Source of the DNA: Apiotrichum sp. Y4204
Taxonomy: Eukaryota > Basidiomycota > Tremellomycetes > Trichosporonales > Trichosporonaceae
Length of the DNA stretch: 64,000 nucleotides
Assembly: GCA_025531455.1 (NCBI GenBank)
Contig: JAMYHL010000029.1
Coordinates: 248,001-312,000, forward strand
Direction of reading: 5' to 3'
Under the pieces are notes generated by a model, which worked only from the letters and a program-made list of their open reading frames with translations, did no database searches and was not told where the DNA came from. Below are positions 1 to 10,554 of this stretch, piece by piece (position 1 is the first letter of the stretch; every line of letters begins with the position of its first letter). The position numbers and the translations under genes were made by a program.

Positions 1-263
1 TGGGGCGAGCCATCGGATCCCGACGCGGTTCTTGTGGTGGTGCGTCACGACGATTACCTGGTGTCAGTCGTGAGCTGTCAGTTTGTGTGCCAGTTGACAT
101 TCAGAGTGTTAGACCTTGAATCGCATCTTCACTCTCCCTTTCCCCCTCCCACGCTCGCTCGTCCAGGACTCACCTTGTGGCCCCGCCGCATCAGCTCCAC
201 GCTCAGGCTGTAAATATGTCCTTCGACTCCGCCGATATCTGGGTGGAAAAAGTCCGACACCAT
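1..263 (-). CDS. GPI3: GPI3/PIG-A N-acetylglucosaminyltransferase subunit, 5' part only
   Basis: This is the start of the catalytic subunit of the ER GlcNAc transferase that moves GlcNAc from UDP-GlcNAc to phosphatidylinositol, the first step of GPI-anchor synthesis. Exon 1 (263 to 174) begins [18 protein letters not shown], matching the PIG-A/Gpi3 N-terminal signature MVSDFFYPN.GGVE.HIY. A 116-nt intron (173 to 58, GTGAGT...CAG) is followed by exon 2 (57 to the window edge), which reads [19 protein letters not shown], the next conserved PIG-A block. The frame is kept across the junction. The rest of the gene, including the sugar-nucleotide site, lies outside the window. It is transcribed in the same direction as SLC1, whose stop is only 82 nt upstream of this start. 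An upstream start cannot be excluded. Confidence 0.85.
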
Positions 264-345
264 CCTGCCGCATCTAATAAGCCATGCATGCCTAGCGACG
301 AGAGAGCTACAAGCAAGACGGAGGGGGTGGGGGGATGGGGGCTGC

Positions 346-1574
346 TTACGCTATTGTCAACTTTTCGCTCTTGGGCGAGTGCTTGGTGGTCGTCGAGGCC
401 ACTTCTGTTGCTGTGACCTGGGACGCGACCTCGGTGGCATCGTCCGATGCGTCCTCGGGAGTAGGCGGAACAGCAGGGGCCGCAGACGAGCCGCTGGCCT
501 CACCAACCTCGCCGTCGTCGCTGTCCAGGTCGAGCTTGGCCGGCTTCTCCCGCTTCGTAGGCTTGCCGTCATCAACCGCGTCATACTTGGCCGGTTTGGA
601 GGTGCCCGTCAGGAGAGGCGAGTCTGGTTCAGGCACTGCCGAGGCCGACATCTCCTTGAGCGTCGCGAGCATCACAGTCCGTGTCTTCTCAATGAGGTCG
701 CCAACGTCCGCGGTGGTCATGCCAGTGGTGGGGATCGGGTCAAGAACTGCGGTCAGCTAAGCCTTGTAACCCTAACGCACTCTTCATCTTGAGCGTGCCG
801 CGCTTAAAGTACTTGTTCTTCTTCAGCAACTTCGAGTAGTTCTCGACGACGACAGGGATAATCGGGCAGCCAGACTGAATAGCGAGGTGGAAGGCGCCCT
901 TCTTGAACGGCAGCAGTTCCGGCGTGTCGCTCATGTGGCGTGTGCCCTCGGGGAAGATAAACAACGAGAGCTGTAGTCAGTGCCTGCCCAAGTGGGAAGT
1001 TTCTCCCTCGTGTGCTCACCTTCTTGCGGTTCATCTCCTCACCCGCCTGCGTCATCAACTGAACCGCCGACTTGTTGTTCGAACGGTTAATGAAGATTGA
1101 ACCGGAAAGCATCACTGCAGGTTAGTACCTGTGGCCATACTCGCACGTACTGAACCATCCCAGCGCAGGGACCCATTTAAGCTCCTGCTTGGCCATGATC
1201 GCCGCGCGCTTGGGGAACATGCGACCGAGGTAGAGGATGTCGACCGCGCTGCTGTCAGCTAATGTCCTTGCGGCTGTTCCTCGCCGACTCCAGGCGCTCC
1301 CCACGAGTAGAACTCACCTCTGGTGGTTGCCCAGAATGACGGCAGGCTGCTTGCCCGACTCGACATTCTTGAAGTGCTCCTCACCGCTCACGTCGAACTT
1401 CCACCCGATGATTGGCCCCGTAATGTAATAGAACGTGCGCGCAACATAGTAGTTGGTGTTGTAGCGCTTGCCGCAGAGGTTGGCCACCACGCCGATAAAC
1501 GTCGCGATCAACGACACAAAGAGGAGGAGCACCGTGTAGAGCGCGACGTGGAACTGGTAGCTGATGAGGCCCAT
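346..1574 (-). CDS. SLC1: 1-acyl-sn-glycerol-3-phosphate acyltransferase (lysophosphatidate acyltransferase)
   Basis: This enzyme acylates lysophosphatidic acid to phosphatidic acid, at the ER or lipid droplets, for glycerolipid synthesis. Five exons can be joined in frame. The first (1574 to 1318) starts [19 protein letters not shown], an N-terminal membrane segment, and ends in NHQ. The next (1248 down) gives [17 protein letters not shown], so the acyltransferase block I reads NHQSAVD, in the place of the usual NHxxxxD. Later exons carry [14 protein letters not shown] and the block III motif FPEGTRH. The last exon (ending in TAA at 346) has a conserved LDPIPTTGM segment and then an acidic, low-complexity tail of about 90 residues that is longer than in yeast Slc1. 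Introns are 34-70 nt. The start shares an upstream region of about 1.07 kb with the divergent V-ATPase gene. Confidence 0.88.
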
Positions 1575-2640
1575 GATGTGGAGAGTGGAACGGGGAAAGG
1601 AGGTAGTGTTGGAGTCTCTCGGCGCACCCAGGGGAGAAAGCAAGGCTGGAGGTGGCGTGAGAGCGGAGCGAGTGTTGGAGTGGGTGTCGTCCTGGATAGC
1701 ACTATGGGAGCATAATACTCTACTGACGAGGGATCGCGAGTGAGGTTAAGAGGGTGTGAGAGAGATGGACGAGGATAGCGAGTGCAGGCGAGTTGGGGGC
1801 GTGAGGCTTTGTCGGAATCGGACAAACACGACCACGAGGTGGGGCAGTGAGGTGGCCTGGAGATGTCCGGTGATCACCGGAGCGAGCAGGAAAGTTGGGA
1901 TAGGTTGGGGAAGACACTTGACAAGGAGATAGGAACAACAAGAGTTGGAAAGAAATGTATCTCTCTCTCTCTCTTTGACTCTGTTCGGTGTCTCTCGGAG
2001 TGATAGATCTATGAAGGCACCGTTGTCTCCGTCTCTCTCTCTCTCTCGCTGCAGGGGTTCCCTTCTCCGTGCGTGTTGTCGGCGTGTCGGAGCTGATCAG
2101 TGATGGCCGATGGGACGGATCCACGGCATCCAGAGGCATCCCATGGGCAAGGGCAGGGTGACAGGCGGGGCAGAGTGACACCGAGTGCTGCACTGTAGGG
2201 TGCTGTGCCCGCAGTGTGGAATTTTGCCCCAACTTTTTTTTGCTCCTGCCTGCCTGGGTGCGTGGGCAGTCAGTGGAAGGTGCAATAGCAATCGTGTGTG
2301 CCTGCGAGGGCCCCACAAGTATCAAACGCACATATGCACACCGGACACCGGACACCGTGTCCAAATCGCGTGGTACCGTCGAGCCAGTTCACGCCACAGG
2401 CACGTGTAATTACATAAAAGATAGTTGCTTTTGAGTCCGGTTTTGTCCATCTGCTCTGCAGCCGTCATCGTCACTGCCCCTCACTGCCACTGGCCATCCC
2501 GTCGTTTGGTGGGCGTTGTCGTCACAGCCTGGCGAGAACACCAAAGAGGGGGTTGTCACGCATCCATCGCGTCCACCACCTTCATCACCCTCTCTTTTTA
2601 TCTCTACTCACCGACACCCACAGCCAGCTCTCTAATCAAG
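1575..2640. promoter_or_regulatory. Divergent intergenic region SLC1 / V-ATPase subunit a
   Basis: This is about 1.07 kb between two divergent start codons. It holds two TC-dinucleotide tracts (near 1957-1974 and 2030-2050), which read as purine-rich on the other strand and are typical of core promoters in this kind of fungus. I see no convincing TATA box next to either start and no ORF with coding-like codon use. Confidence 0.5.
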
Positions 2641-5320
2641 ATGGCGGCTCTGGCTCTGCAGGGGAACTCGTACCCCTCCCTCTTCCGTGCGTTGTCTTAT
2701 CCGAATTCCGCTAACATTTAGGCTCGGAGGAGATGTCGCTCGTGCAGCTGTACATCCCCTCGGAGGTGGCCCACGACACCATCTACGAGCTCGCCGAGAT
2801 GGGCAACTTTCAGTTCAAGGATGTGAGCTATGCCTACATTGAGTGCTATGGAGTGTGACTGACCCCCAGCTCAACCCCTCGCTCTCGGCATTCCAACGCC
2901 CGTTTACCCCGCGTCTGCGCCGTCTCGCCGAGATGGCCCGCCGCATCCGTTTGTTCAAGTCGTCGATTGGCACCCTAGAGCCGCCTATTGGTATCTCTCC
3001 CCTGTCGGCAATCCCTCCCTTCCCTGCTGTTGGACCTCGCGCGCAGAATGCGTTTGACGAGCTCGACGAGCAGCTCAAAGAGTACGAGCGCCGTCTTGCG
3101 GATATGAACCGCGGCTGGGAGGATCTCGGCAAGCGCAAGGGAGACCTCGAAGAGAAGAAGTGGGTCCTCCGCGAGACGGCTGGTTTCTTCAACGAGGCCG
3201 AGCACCGCCACACGGAGATCCGCACGTCGTTTGACGACGGCGACGGCACCACGCCGCTTCTCGCCGCCGCTGCCGAGTATGGCAACCTCCCCGGTGACGC
3301 CATGGCTGGCTTTGACCTCGAGTTTGTGGCGGGAACCATTGACCGCGCGCGCATGCCCACCTTTGAGCGCATTCTCTGGCGCGTTCTCCGCGGCAACCTC
3401 TACATGAACTACTCGGAGATCGAGCAGCCATTCGTGGACCCCGTCTCTGGCAAGAAGACTTACAAGGATGTGTTCATCATCTTCGCGCACGGTGACGAGC
3501 TTCTCGTCAAGATCCGCAAGGTTGCCGAGTCGATGGGCGGTGCGCTGTACACCATCGACTCCGCTCCCGACAAGCGCGCTGCTGAGCTCCGCGAGACCCA
3601 GACCCGCCTCGAGGAGGTCGAGGCTGTGCTCTACAATGTGGACCAGAACCGTCGCGGCGAGCTCAGCAAGATTGCCGAGTCAATCGAGGCCTGGCAGGAT
3701 GCCGTTCGCCGTGAGGAGGAAATCTACAAGACCCTCAACCTCCTCTCCTACGACCAAGGCCGCAAGACGCTCGTTGCGGAAGGATGGTGCCCGACCCGCG
3801 AAATCACCACCGTCCAGCTTGGTCTCCGCCGCGCGACGGAGACCGCCGGCACCTCTGTTCCCCCTATCCTCTCGGAGCTCCGCACCAACCAGACCCCACC
3901 CACCTTCCACCGCACCAATAAGTTCACCGAGGGTTTCCAGGGCCTCATCGACGCGTACGGTATGGCCACATACCAGGAAGTCAACCCCGGTCTCTTCACG
4001 GTCATCTTCTTCCCCTTCCTCTTTGCTGTCATGTTTGGTGACATCGGCCACGGTATCATCATTTTCCTCGCCGCTCTCTTCATGGTTCTCTTTGAGCAGA
4101 AGCTACTCCGCACCCAGCTCGACGAGATGGTGGGTATGATCTTCTACGGGCGCTACCTCATTCTCCTCATGGGCGCCTTCTCCATCTTCACCGGCTTCAT
4201 GTACAACGACATCTTCTCCCGCTCGCTCTACCTTTGGAAGTCGGGCTGGGACTGGAAGGACATTGACGGTGGAAACGCCGTGCAGGGAGTTGCCAACGGC
4301 CACGTCTACCCCTTCGGCCTCGACCCCCGTTGGAACGGTGCGGACAACTATCTCATCTTTGTCAACTCGTACAAGATGAAGATGTCTATCGTCATGGGTG
4401 TCATCCACATGTCGTTTGCCATCTGTCTCCAGGTGCCGAACCACATCCACTTCAAGAACTACATGTCGATCTGGGCCGAGTTTGTGCCCCAGATTCTGTT
4501 CATGTGGTCCATCTTTGGCTACCTGATCATTTGCATCATCTACAAGTGGTGCATCGACTGGTCTCAGTCGGACCTCCCGGCGCCCGGTCTTCTCAACATG
4601 CTCATCTACATGTTCCTCCAGCCCGGCACGATTGTCGAGGGCACCAAGCTCTACAGCGGACAAGGCTTTATCCAGACGATTCTTGTGTTGATCGCCATGG
4701 TCTGTATCCCGTGGATGCTGTGCGTCAAGCCCTACTTCCTCTGGAAGGAGCACCAGAAGACGGCGTCGCAGGGCTACCTCGGCCTTGGCGACTCGGACAA
4801 CGCGGACAACGGCCGCGCCTCGACGTCGACTGAGATTGAGGACGAGGAGGAGGGCGCCGGTCAGCCTGTCTCGCAGGAGGAGGACAACGAGCACCACGAG
4901 TTTGAGATGAGCGAGGTGATCGTGCACCAAGTGATCCACACCATCGAGTTCTGTCTCGGCTGTATCTCGAACACGGCGTCGTACCTGCGTCTCTGGGCCT
5001 TGTCCCTCGCGCACGCCCAGCTTTCGGAAGTCCTCTACGACATGACTCTCGAGAACGCGTTCAACCCGGATGCCGGCCTCATCATGGGCACCATTGTCAT
5101 GGTCTTCATCTTCGGCATGTGGTTTGTCCTCTCCGTCGGTATCCTCTGTCTCATGGAGGGTCTCTCCGCCTTGTGAGTATTTGGTGTGCCTGTTTTCATT
5201 GCTGACCCCAGCCTCCACGCCCTGCGTCTCTGCTGGGTCGAGTTCGACTCCAAGTTCTACATGGCGACGGGATACCCCTTCACTCCCCTCACCTTTGACA
5301 AGCCCGAGGAGGAGATGTGA
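2641..5320 (+). CDS. VPH1: V-type proton ATPase subunit a (Vph1/Stv1 type)
   Basis: This is the large membrane subunit a of the Vo sector, which forms the proton half-channels with the c-ring and acidifies vacuole or Golgi. Four exons join in frame: 2641-2686, 2722-2822, 2870-5170 and 5210-5320, giving 852 residues, close to the family's usual 820-850. Exon 2 reads [20 protein letters not shown], the conserved family N-terminus, and exon 3 continues [12 protein letters not shown]. The N-terminal cytosolic half contains coiled-coil stretches. The C-terminal half has about eight membrane segments, including [15 protein letters not shown], and the segment [19 protein letters not shown] with the essential buried arginine. 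The last exon ends [18 protein letters not shown]. Introns are 35, 47 and 39 nt. Confidence 0.96.
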
Positions 5321-5662
5321 AGCGAGTAAAGACTGACCTCCGCATTCTGCGACTCGTGCCATAGAATATGCACCGTGGCTTGCCACGAAATTGAAGTGAA
5401 CCGAACATGAGGCTGTTTTGGAGACGGTGCCGAAGTCGCTGAATGCTGACGTGTCTGTAGAGTATGGGACCGAAAGCTGTTTCTGTGTGCCGGTATCAAC
5501 GAGTGACACGGCACTACGGGTAAGCGCATGTAACGCACAGCAGGCGGGGACATGAAGTGACGAATCACGACCAGTATCCGACTGTGTGTCTCTGCGACAT
5601 TGAAATCTTCTAAGAACAGACAAACTAAACGGAACAATCAAGCAAGACCCAATCCTACCGCG
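5321..5662. other. Short intergenic gap
   Basis: These 340 bases cover the 3' untranslated region of the V-ATPase gene and the upstream side of the F-box-like relic. I see no repeat, RNA gene or coding segment here. Confidence 0.4.
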
Positions 5663-6462
5663 ATGGCACGCCACACGACCCGTCCTGAGCCAGGACCCAC
5701 GCTCGACTCCACCGCCTTTCCGCACATTTTTGACGCGATCTGCGGACGCGCTCCCCCACGATGGGCTCGTCACGCTGCGCACCACCGCCAGGCCTGTACG
5801 GAAGATGATGGACGCGCAGCTTGCGCGGCATGTGCTTGTCGTCGAGGACCGCACCGCGTGGAGGCGTTCCCGCCCCCAGGGCCGTACTGGATGTTTTCAC
5901 ATGAACAGGGCGAGTGCTGCGCAGAGGAGATCGACTACATCTTGCGCCGGGCGGGTGGACTGATGAGGAGCTGCCGGCTGGCGGGGAGGGGCCCCTGTGG
6001 GAGGAAGTGTGCCTCGGGATCCTGTACGCTGCGTTCAAGAAGCAACACATTCACCAGACACACCGTAGCGTCGGGCTCGAGGCCGTCCCGGCGCGGTACC
6101 TCATGCTCGACCCCGTGCTGGACGAGTACCCCCTCGAGTATGGAAAGCGCGATCCGGACTTTTGTCTTCTCATGGTACGCGCTGAGATTACGAAAGCGGT
6201 GAGCAAGCCGGGCAGTGCGTAAGCGCAGTATGCCGCCGACCATGGAGTTGACTTTCAAGAGCTCAGCTGTATTGTCAACGAGACGTTTACAGTCATGTCG
6301 CATGACGAGTATCGCGAGGAGGTGGGCGAGCAGGCGTACAGAGACTACACGGCCGCATATGACTGGAGGTATCTGCGGAAGATTCCGCCAGGAGAATGTA
6401 ATGTATGTACATGTAGCATCACTACCGAATCTAGAGCTCCCTCGGTATCGCCCGTCTCCTAG
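5663..6462 (+). pseudogene. F-box-like gene relic with several frame changes
   Basis: Coding-like sequence runs through this interval but in changing frames. The first frame gives LDSTAFPHIFDAICGRA. The next (from about 5745) gives HDGLVTLRTTARPVRKMMDA, which together look like the F-box-like N-terminus common in this fungal group. It returns to the first frame (EEIDYILRRAG, near 5925-5960), then a third frame stays open from about 5955 to a TAG at 6460-6462. That last part has GC-rich third positions, reads LGILYAAFKKQHIHQ and MSHDEYREEVGEQAYRDY, and is interrupted by a plausible 30-nt intron (6199-6228, GTGAGC...GCAG) that keeps the frame. No GT-AG introns explain the earlier changes. It is either a decayed gene or a gene with sequencing or assembly indels. 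The family assignment is from memory of similar proteins. Confidence 0.5.
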
Positions 6463-8330
6463 AACGACCACAGCTCGCTGACAGTATCCCGCTCCGCCAC
6501 CCCCTCGGCAGGGAACAGCGGCGGGAGGTCGCCCGGCTGCCCGAGCTCGAGTGCGGCAGAGAGCGCCGGCGCGTTCTTCATCTTGCGCTGGGCTTCGGTC
6601 TCGAATAGCTGCGGTCAGATAATTGTGCTCCTCCGCTACTCACCGTTCCGTAGCCGTGGTCAAGGAAGTCCTCGAGGTTAAACTCGGGCTTTGTAAACTG
6701 CTCGGCAAAGACCTTTGCAAGCGTCGAGATGGCTGCGAGGTAGTGCTTCTGCAGGGCCGCGAGCTCCCACACACTCGACTCGATCGCGCGCGACGCAATC
6801 GGCTTAGGCTCCTCCGCGTCGTACGGGTCACTCTCCATGTCCTCGGGAAGACGCTGGAGCATGGCCATGGTGCCCGGGTGCCGCTTGAAGAGGTTGTACA
6901 CGAAGGGAATGACCAGGATCGCACCGGCAGGCGGGGCGGTGAGGCTGAGGCGCGCGAGGCGCTTGATAAACGACGCAATAAGCGCAGCGGGGAGCAGCGG
7001 CGAACGCAGGAACGTGTCCAGAAGACGGAAGAAGCGCGCGCGATACCGCGCATGCAGGACGTTGGCGTCAAGCAGAGCGTACAACCGCTCGTAGAAGTTC
7101 GGGTAGTCGAGATTGTACTGCGTCATAAGAACGAAGAGACCGTTCATTGCCAGCATTGCGTGGGCGCCACCGCCGTCGACCGTCTCGCCTAGCCAGTCGG
7201 CCAGGCGAACGCGACGTGCCGGTGCCCAGTAGGCGAGAATACCCCGCTCGCCGTGCAGCCCAGCGAGAATGCGGCGGACCCACACGGGTTCAAGCACCAG
7301 GCGGCCGAGGATCGCCTCCCAGAGCGCCGTATACGCCGCGGTGTGTGCCGCGAGCGAGTGCACCGCCGCATGTGAGCCGAGCGCACCGGTACGGACGCGC
7401 TTGCCCCCTGTTGCTGCAGCGTCGTCGTCCGATTCCTCCGACTCGTACGTCTCCATCCAGTCCGGCAGCTCCTCGACATCCTTGCCCTTCTTCCCCTTCT
7501 TCCCAGTCTTGGCCTTCTTGCTCTTCGGGCCCGTTGCCGGCGCCTCCGCGAGGCCGGGAATGAAAAACGCGTTCAGGTCGTCCTGTGCCGTCGGGAGGTA
7601 CACGAGGTGCACGGCCATGTTGAGAATGTTGTCGGGCACAATGTCGTGTGCGCCAATGTACGCCGCCGCCTCGCGGAAGAAGAAGAGCCGCAGGTCGTCG
7701 TACTTTGCCCAGTACTCGTCAACAGCAATCGCAGCCACTTCAGGAGAAAGCACACCCTCCTCGCCCTCCTGGTTCTCAGGCACGATCGTCCACCGTGCGC
7801 CGCCTGCCGAGCTGCCCGCTGCGGGGCGGGCGCCGCGCAGCGACGGCGTCGGCGCCAGCAGATGGCGGACAATCATCCGGAAGTACTGAGCATGATACGG
7901 CACGCCAGCGGCAGCCGACAGCGGCGGAAGCAGGCCAAACAGGATCTTGAGGCCGGCAGTCTGGAAATCAGCACAGCACACAGCTCGTACCCACCCGTAG
8001 TGCGGCCTCGGAATCAGAGAGCATGCCGCCGAGGATCTCGACAAACTCGAGCAGGCGGTCGCGCACCCACGCACGCACGGCGCGCGCACCCTCCTTCTCA
8101 TTGACGCTCTTCCTCGCGCTGTCGCCCTCGTCGGATCCCGAGATACCGCCCACGCGCCCCGCGGCGATCAGCCCGCCAAAGACGCGGTACGCGGCCCATG
8201 CGGCCTTGTGCGCTACCTCTGCCTTTGGCGACCGCGCGAGCGCCAGCAGTGGCAGGAGCGGGTTCGGGTCCATCGGCGCGCTTGTTAGCGTGCGCTCCAG
8301 CGTCTGGATCTGTTCCAGGGGCGGCGCCAT
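6459..8330 (-). CDS. NOC4: Nucleolar complex protein 4 (Noc4/Utp19), CBF/Mak21 family
   Basis: Noc4 works with Nop14 in the nucleolus in maturation and export of the small ribosomal subunit. Three exons join in frame (8330-7995, 7960-6646, 6610-6459; introns 34 and 35 nt), giving 600 residues. The C-terminal half carries the CBF/Noc domain: LDYPNFYERLYALLDANV, then FRLLDTFLRSPLLPA, then FIKRLARLSLTAPP and IPFVYNLFKRHP, all in the family order. A lysine-rich, acidic linker (KSKKAKTGKKGKKGKD) sits in the middle, typical of nucleolar proteins. The C-terminal FNLEDFLDHGYGTLFETE block matches the conserved Noc4 tail. It is divergent from the UBE2G1 gene and converges on the F-box relic, sharing the CTAG at 6459-6462 for both stop codons. 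Confidence 0.9.
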
Positions 8331-8783
8331 TGTGGTGAGAGGTGTTGGTGGATGATGTTGTGAGTTGTGCTGCTTGTTCAACTGCATGGCATGCATGGGC
8401 GGTTCAGAAATTCTCAAATCTCTCCACACTGAGATCTGGTTTTGGCGGAGATGCCAAATCATCTCCGCTTAAACCACCATGTGTCGTTATGTAATTTCCG
8501 GGGGAGGCCGGGAGCAGAAGGTGACGGATGCGGGCTGTTGCCACTCTGACTGCTGGTCATCCAGCTCGGTCTCGCGCTCTCGCACTCTGTGGCATCCTCC
8601 ACATGCAGGTCTGCTATCGCATCATCTCTTGGTGCAACTCATCACATCAACCTTTACACTCTTCTCTCCCTCTCTCTCGATCACTTTCATTGCCACCTCC
8701 TCCCCACAACTCCACTCGAGGAGCCGTTCACACTGCTCGATACCCCTCCCCCAACCCCCCACACCGCCCTCCGTCTCAGTCCC
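8331..8783. promoter_or_regulatory. Divergent intergenic region NOC4 / UBE2G1
   Basis: This is 453 bases between two divergent start codons and must contain both promoters. The half next to the UBE2G1 start is rich in CT (TCTCCCTCTCTCTCG near 8665-8680). I see no TATA box and no other gene. Confidence 0.5.
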
Positions 8784-9944
8784 ATGCCGCCAACCCGCCA
8801 GAGACCTGACTCATCGTCGCCGCCGTACCCGCCCTCACGCCCCGGGTCGAACAAGCAGGATGCCGTCAGCGCGACCGCCAACTCGTCGCTCATCCTCCGC
8901 AAGCAGCTTCTCGGTGAGGAGGGAACTGGGAGTGGGAGAGGGAAGGATATAAGCGGAGTCGTTGCCTGAGCTTGGCGGAGAGCAGTGCTGCTCGTCCCGC
9001 TGTGCTCCTCTGGTCCGTGCAGAGGCGGCCCGGGTCTCCGGCTCATCGTCCTTGCCTCCGTCACACGACCCTGCCCCATCACACTTGCATCGCTCGCTTA
9101 CACTCAGAGTTTCAGAAGAACCCCGTCGACGGGTTCAGCGCCGGCCTCGTCGACGACGACAACATTCTCGTGTGGAGCATCGTCATCATGGGGTGCGTGA
9201 TCTGCAGTGCGGCCGTATATGTGCTGACATGATGTGTGACTTTGTGCGCCCGTCCTGTCTTATTGTGTATTGTGTTCTGATCGATATCAATGTGTCGGCA
9301 ATGTGGTGGTTCTGTCTTCCCTGTTCCCTTCGACTGCCTTCCTCCTGCGTCATCAATTACTTCTACAGACCGGTAGACACCCTGTACGAGGGCGGAATCC
9401 TCAAGGCGCGCCTCATCTTCCCGCCCGAGTACCCCCTGCTTCCCCCGAAGATGATCTTTGACACTGAGATGTGGCACCCAAATAGTGCGCCAATCGACTC
9501 GAGCCCACTGACGCACACTGACACGCAGTCTACAACTCTGGGCCCCGCAAGGGCGAGGTTTGCGTGTCGATCCTGGTGAGCTCAGCTGTGTGATCTCCGT
9601 GACCCCTATAGCTGACGGCAGCACGCGCCCGGAGAGGACGAGTGGGGATACGAAGACGCTGGCGAGCGGTGGTTGCCTGTGCACAGCGTTGAAAGTGTGG
9701 TGAGTGTGCAGCTGAGGTGGAGCCAGAGCTGTGCTTACCCCAGCTTGTCTCGGTTATCTCGTTGCTGTCAGTTGACCACCCCGACCTCAACTCTCCTGCC
9801 AACGTCGATGCTGCCAAGCAGGTCCGCGAAGACTATGAAGGTGGGTACCGTTCAGTGCGACCCGCGCGGTCCTAACTGACCCCAGGGTACAAGAAGCGGG
9901 TGAAGAGGCTCGTCCGCCGGTCGGCCGAGGAGGCGTGGGACTGA
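8784..9944 (+). CDS. UBE2G1: Ubiquitin-conjugating enzyme E2, UBE2G1 (Ubc7-like) type
   Basis: This E2 accepts ubiquitin from E1 on a cysteine and passes it on with an E3; the G-type E2s serve ER-associated and general degradation. Exons give LILRKQLL, then [19 protein letters not shown], then [19 protein letters not shown], then the active-site exon with GEVCVSIL (the cysteine codon is near 9560), then [20 protein letters not shown], and finally [20 protein letters not shown]. The acidic loop after the active cysteine ([10 protein letters not shown]) and [11 protein letters not shown] are closer to UBE2G1 than to yeast Ubc7. There are at least six introns; the first (194 nt) and second are longer than usual in this window. 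An N-terminal extension of about 35 Ser/Pro-rich residues precedes the UBC fold. The start at 8784 is the first ATG in frame with LILRKQLL. Confidence 0.93.
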
Positions 9945-10554
9945 GCATTGTGTTTGTATCAACGAGAGCAGTACTGCATGCAGGGCCGTGGGCCGTGCCA
10001 TTATAAGTGAAGCCTTGGGTATAAGTCGGGAAGGTGTTTCCTACCAGAGGGTAGACGTGTGAGCAGATAGCTGTTGGCTTATCAGTTGATGATCAGCGAT
10101 CAGCAGATGATCAGATTCAATCGATGCAGCCCTTTCGATCATCAGACGTCATGAGACCATGGGTGTCACAGTGATGGGAGGTTAGGCTGTTATGGTCTGC
10201 CGTTCTCCGACGATGGGGGGCCGATGCTGGGCGCCACGATATCCACGATGGTACCACGGTTGTATGGAACGATGTTGATGCATGGAGTCAGAAGACCTGA
10301 TGAGGGCACGATGCAGGCACGCAGGCCCACCCAGTTCCGGCCAGTTGCACAGTTGGCCACAGCATGGAGATCCAGAGATCCAGAATGGATGGTTGAATGT
10401 GCCTGGCATTCCGCCAATGTGTTGATGGAATGGCCTTCTGCACAGACCTCCAGTCCAGTCACCCACCGTCATCTCACGAAAACAAAACAAATCCCTCCCA
10501 TCCGTGTCTTCCCTCTTTCCCACTCTGTTATTCCCATCCACATTCCCTCCCACA
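9945..10554. other. Intergenic gap with clustered GATCA motifs
   Basis: These 610 bases lie between two genes on the + strand. Between about 10080 and 10145 the pentamer GATCA or its near copies occur repeatedly. I see no coding segment. The part from 10470 on is pyrimidine-rich (TCCCTCTTTCCCACTC) and is probably the POT1 promoter or leader. Confidence 0.4.

Noticed and set aside
4103..5854. Long open frame on the minus strand opposite the V-ATPase gene
   Set aside because: It is antisense to a clear conserved gene, has repetitive charged composition (V/D/E/H-rich) and arises from GC-biased codons on the other strand.
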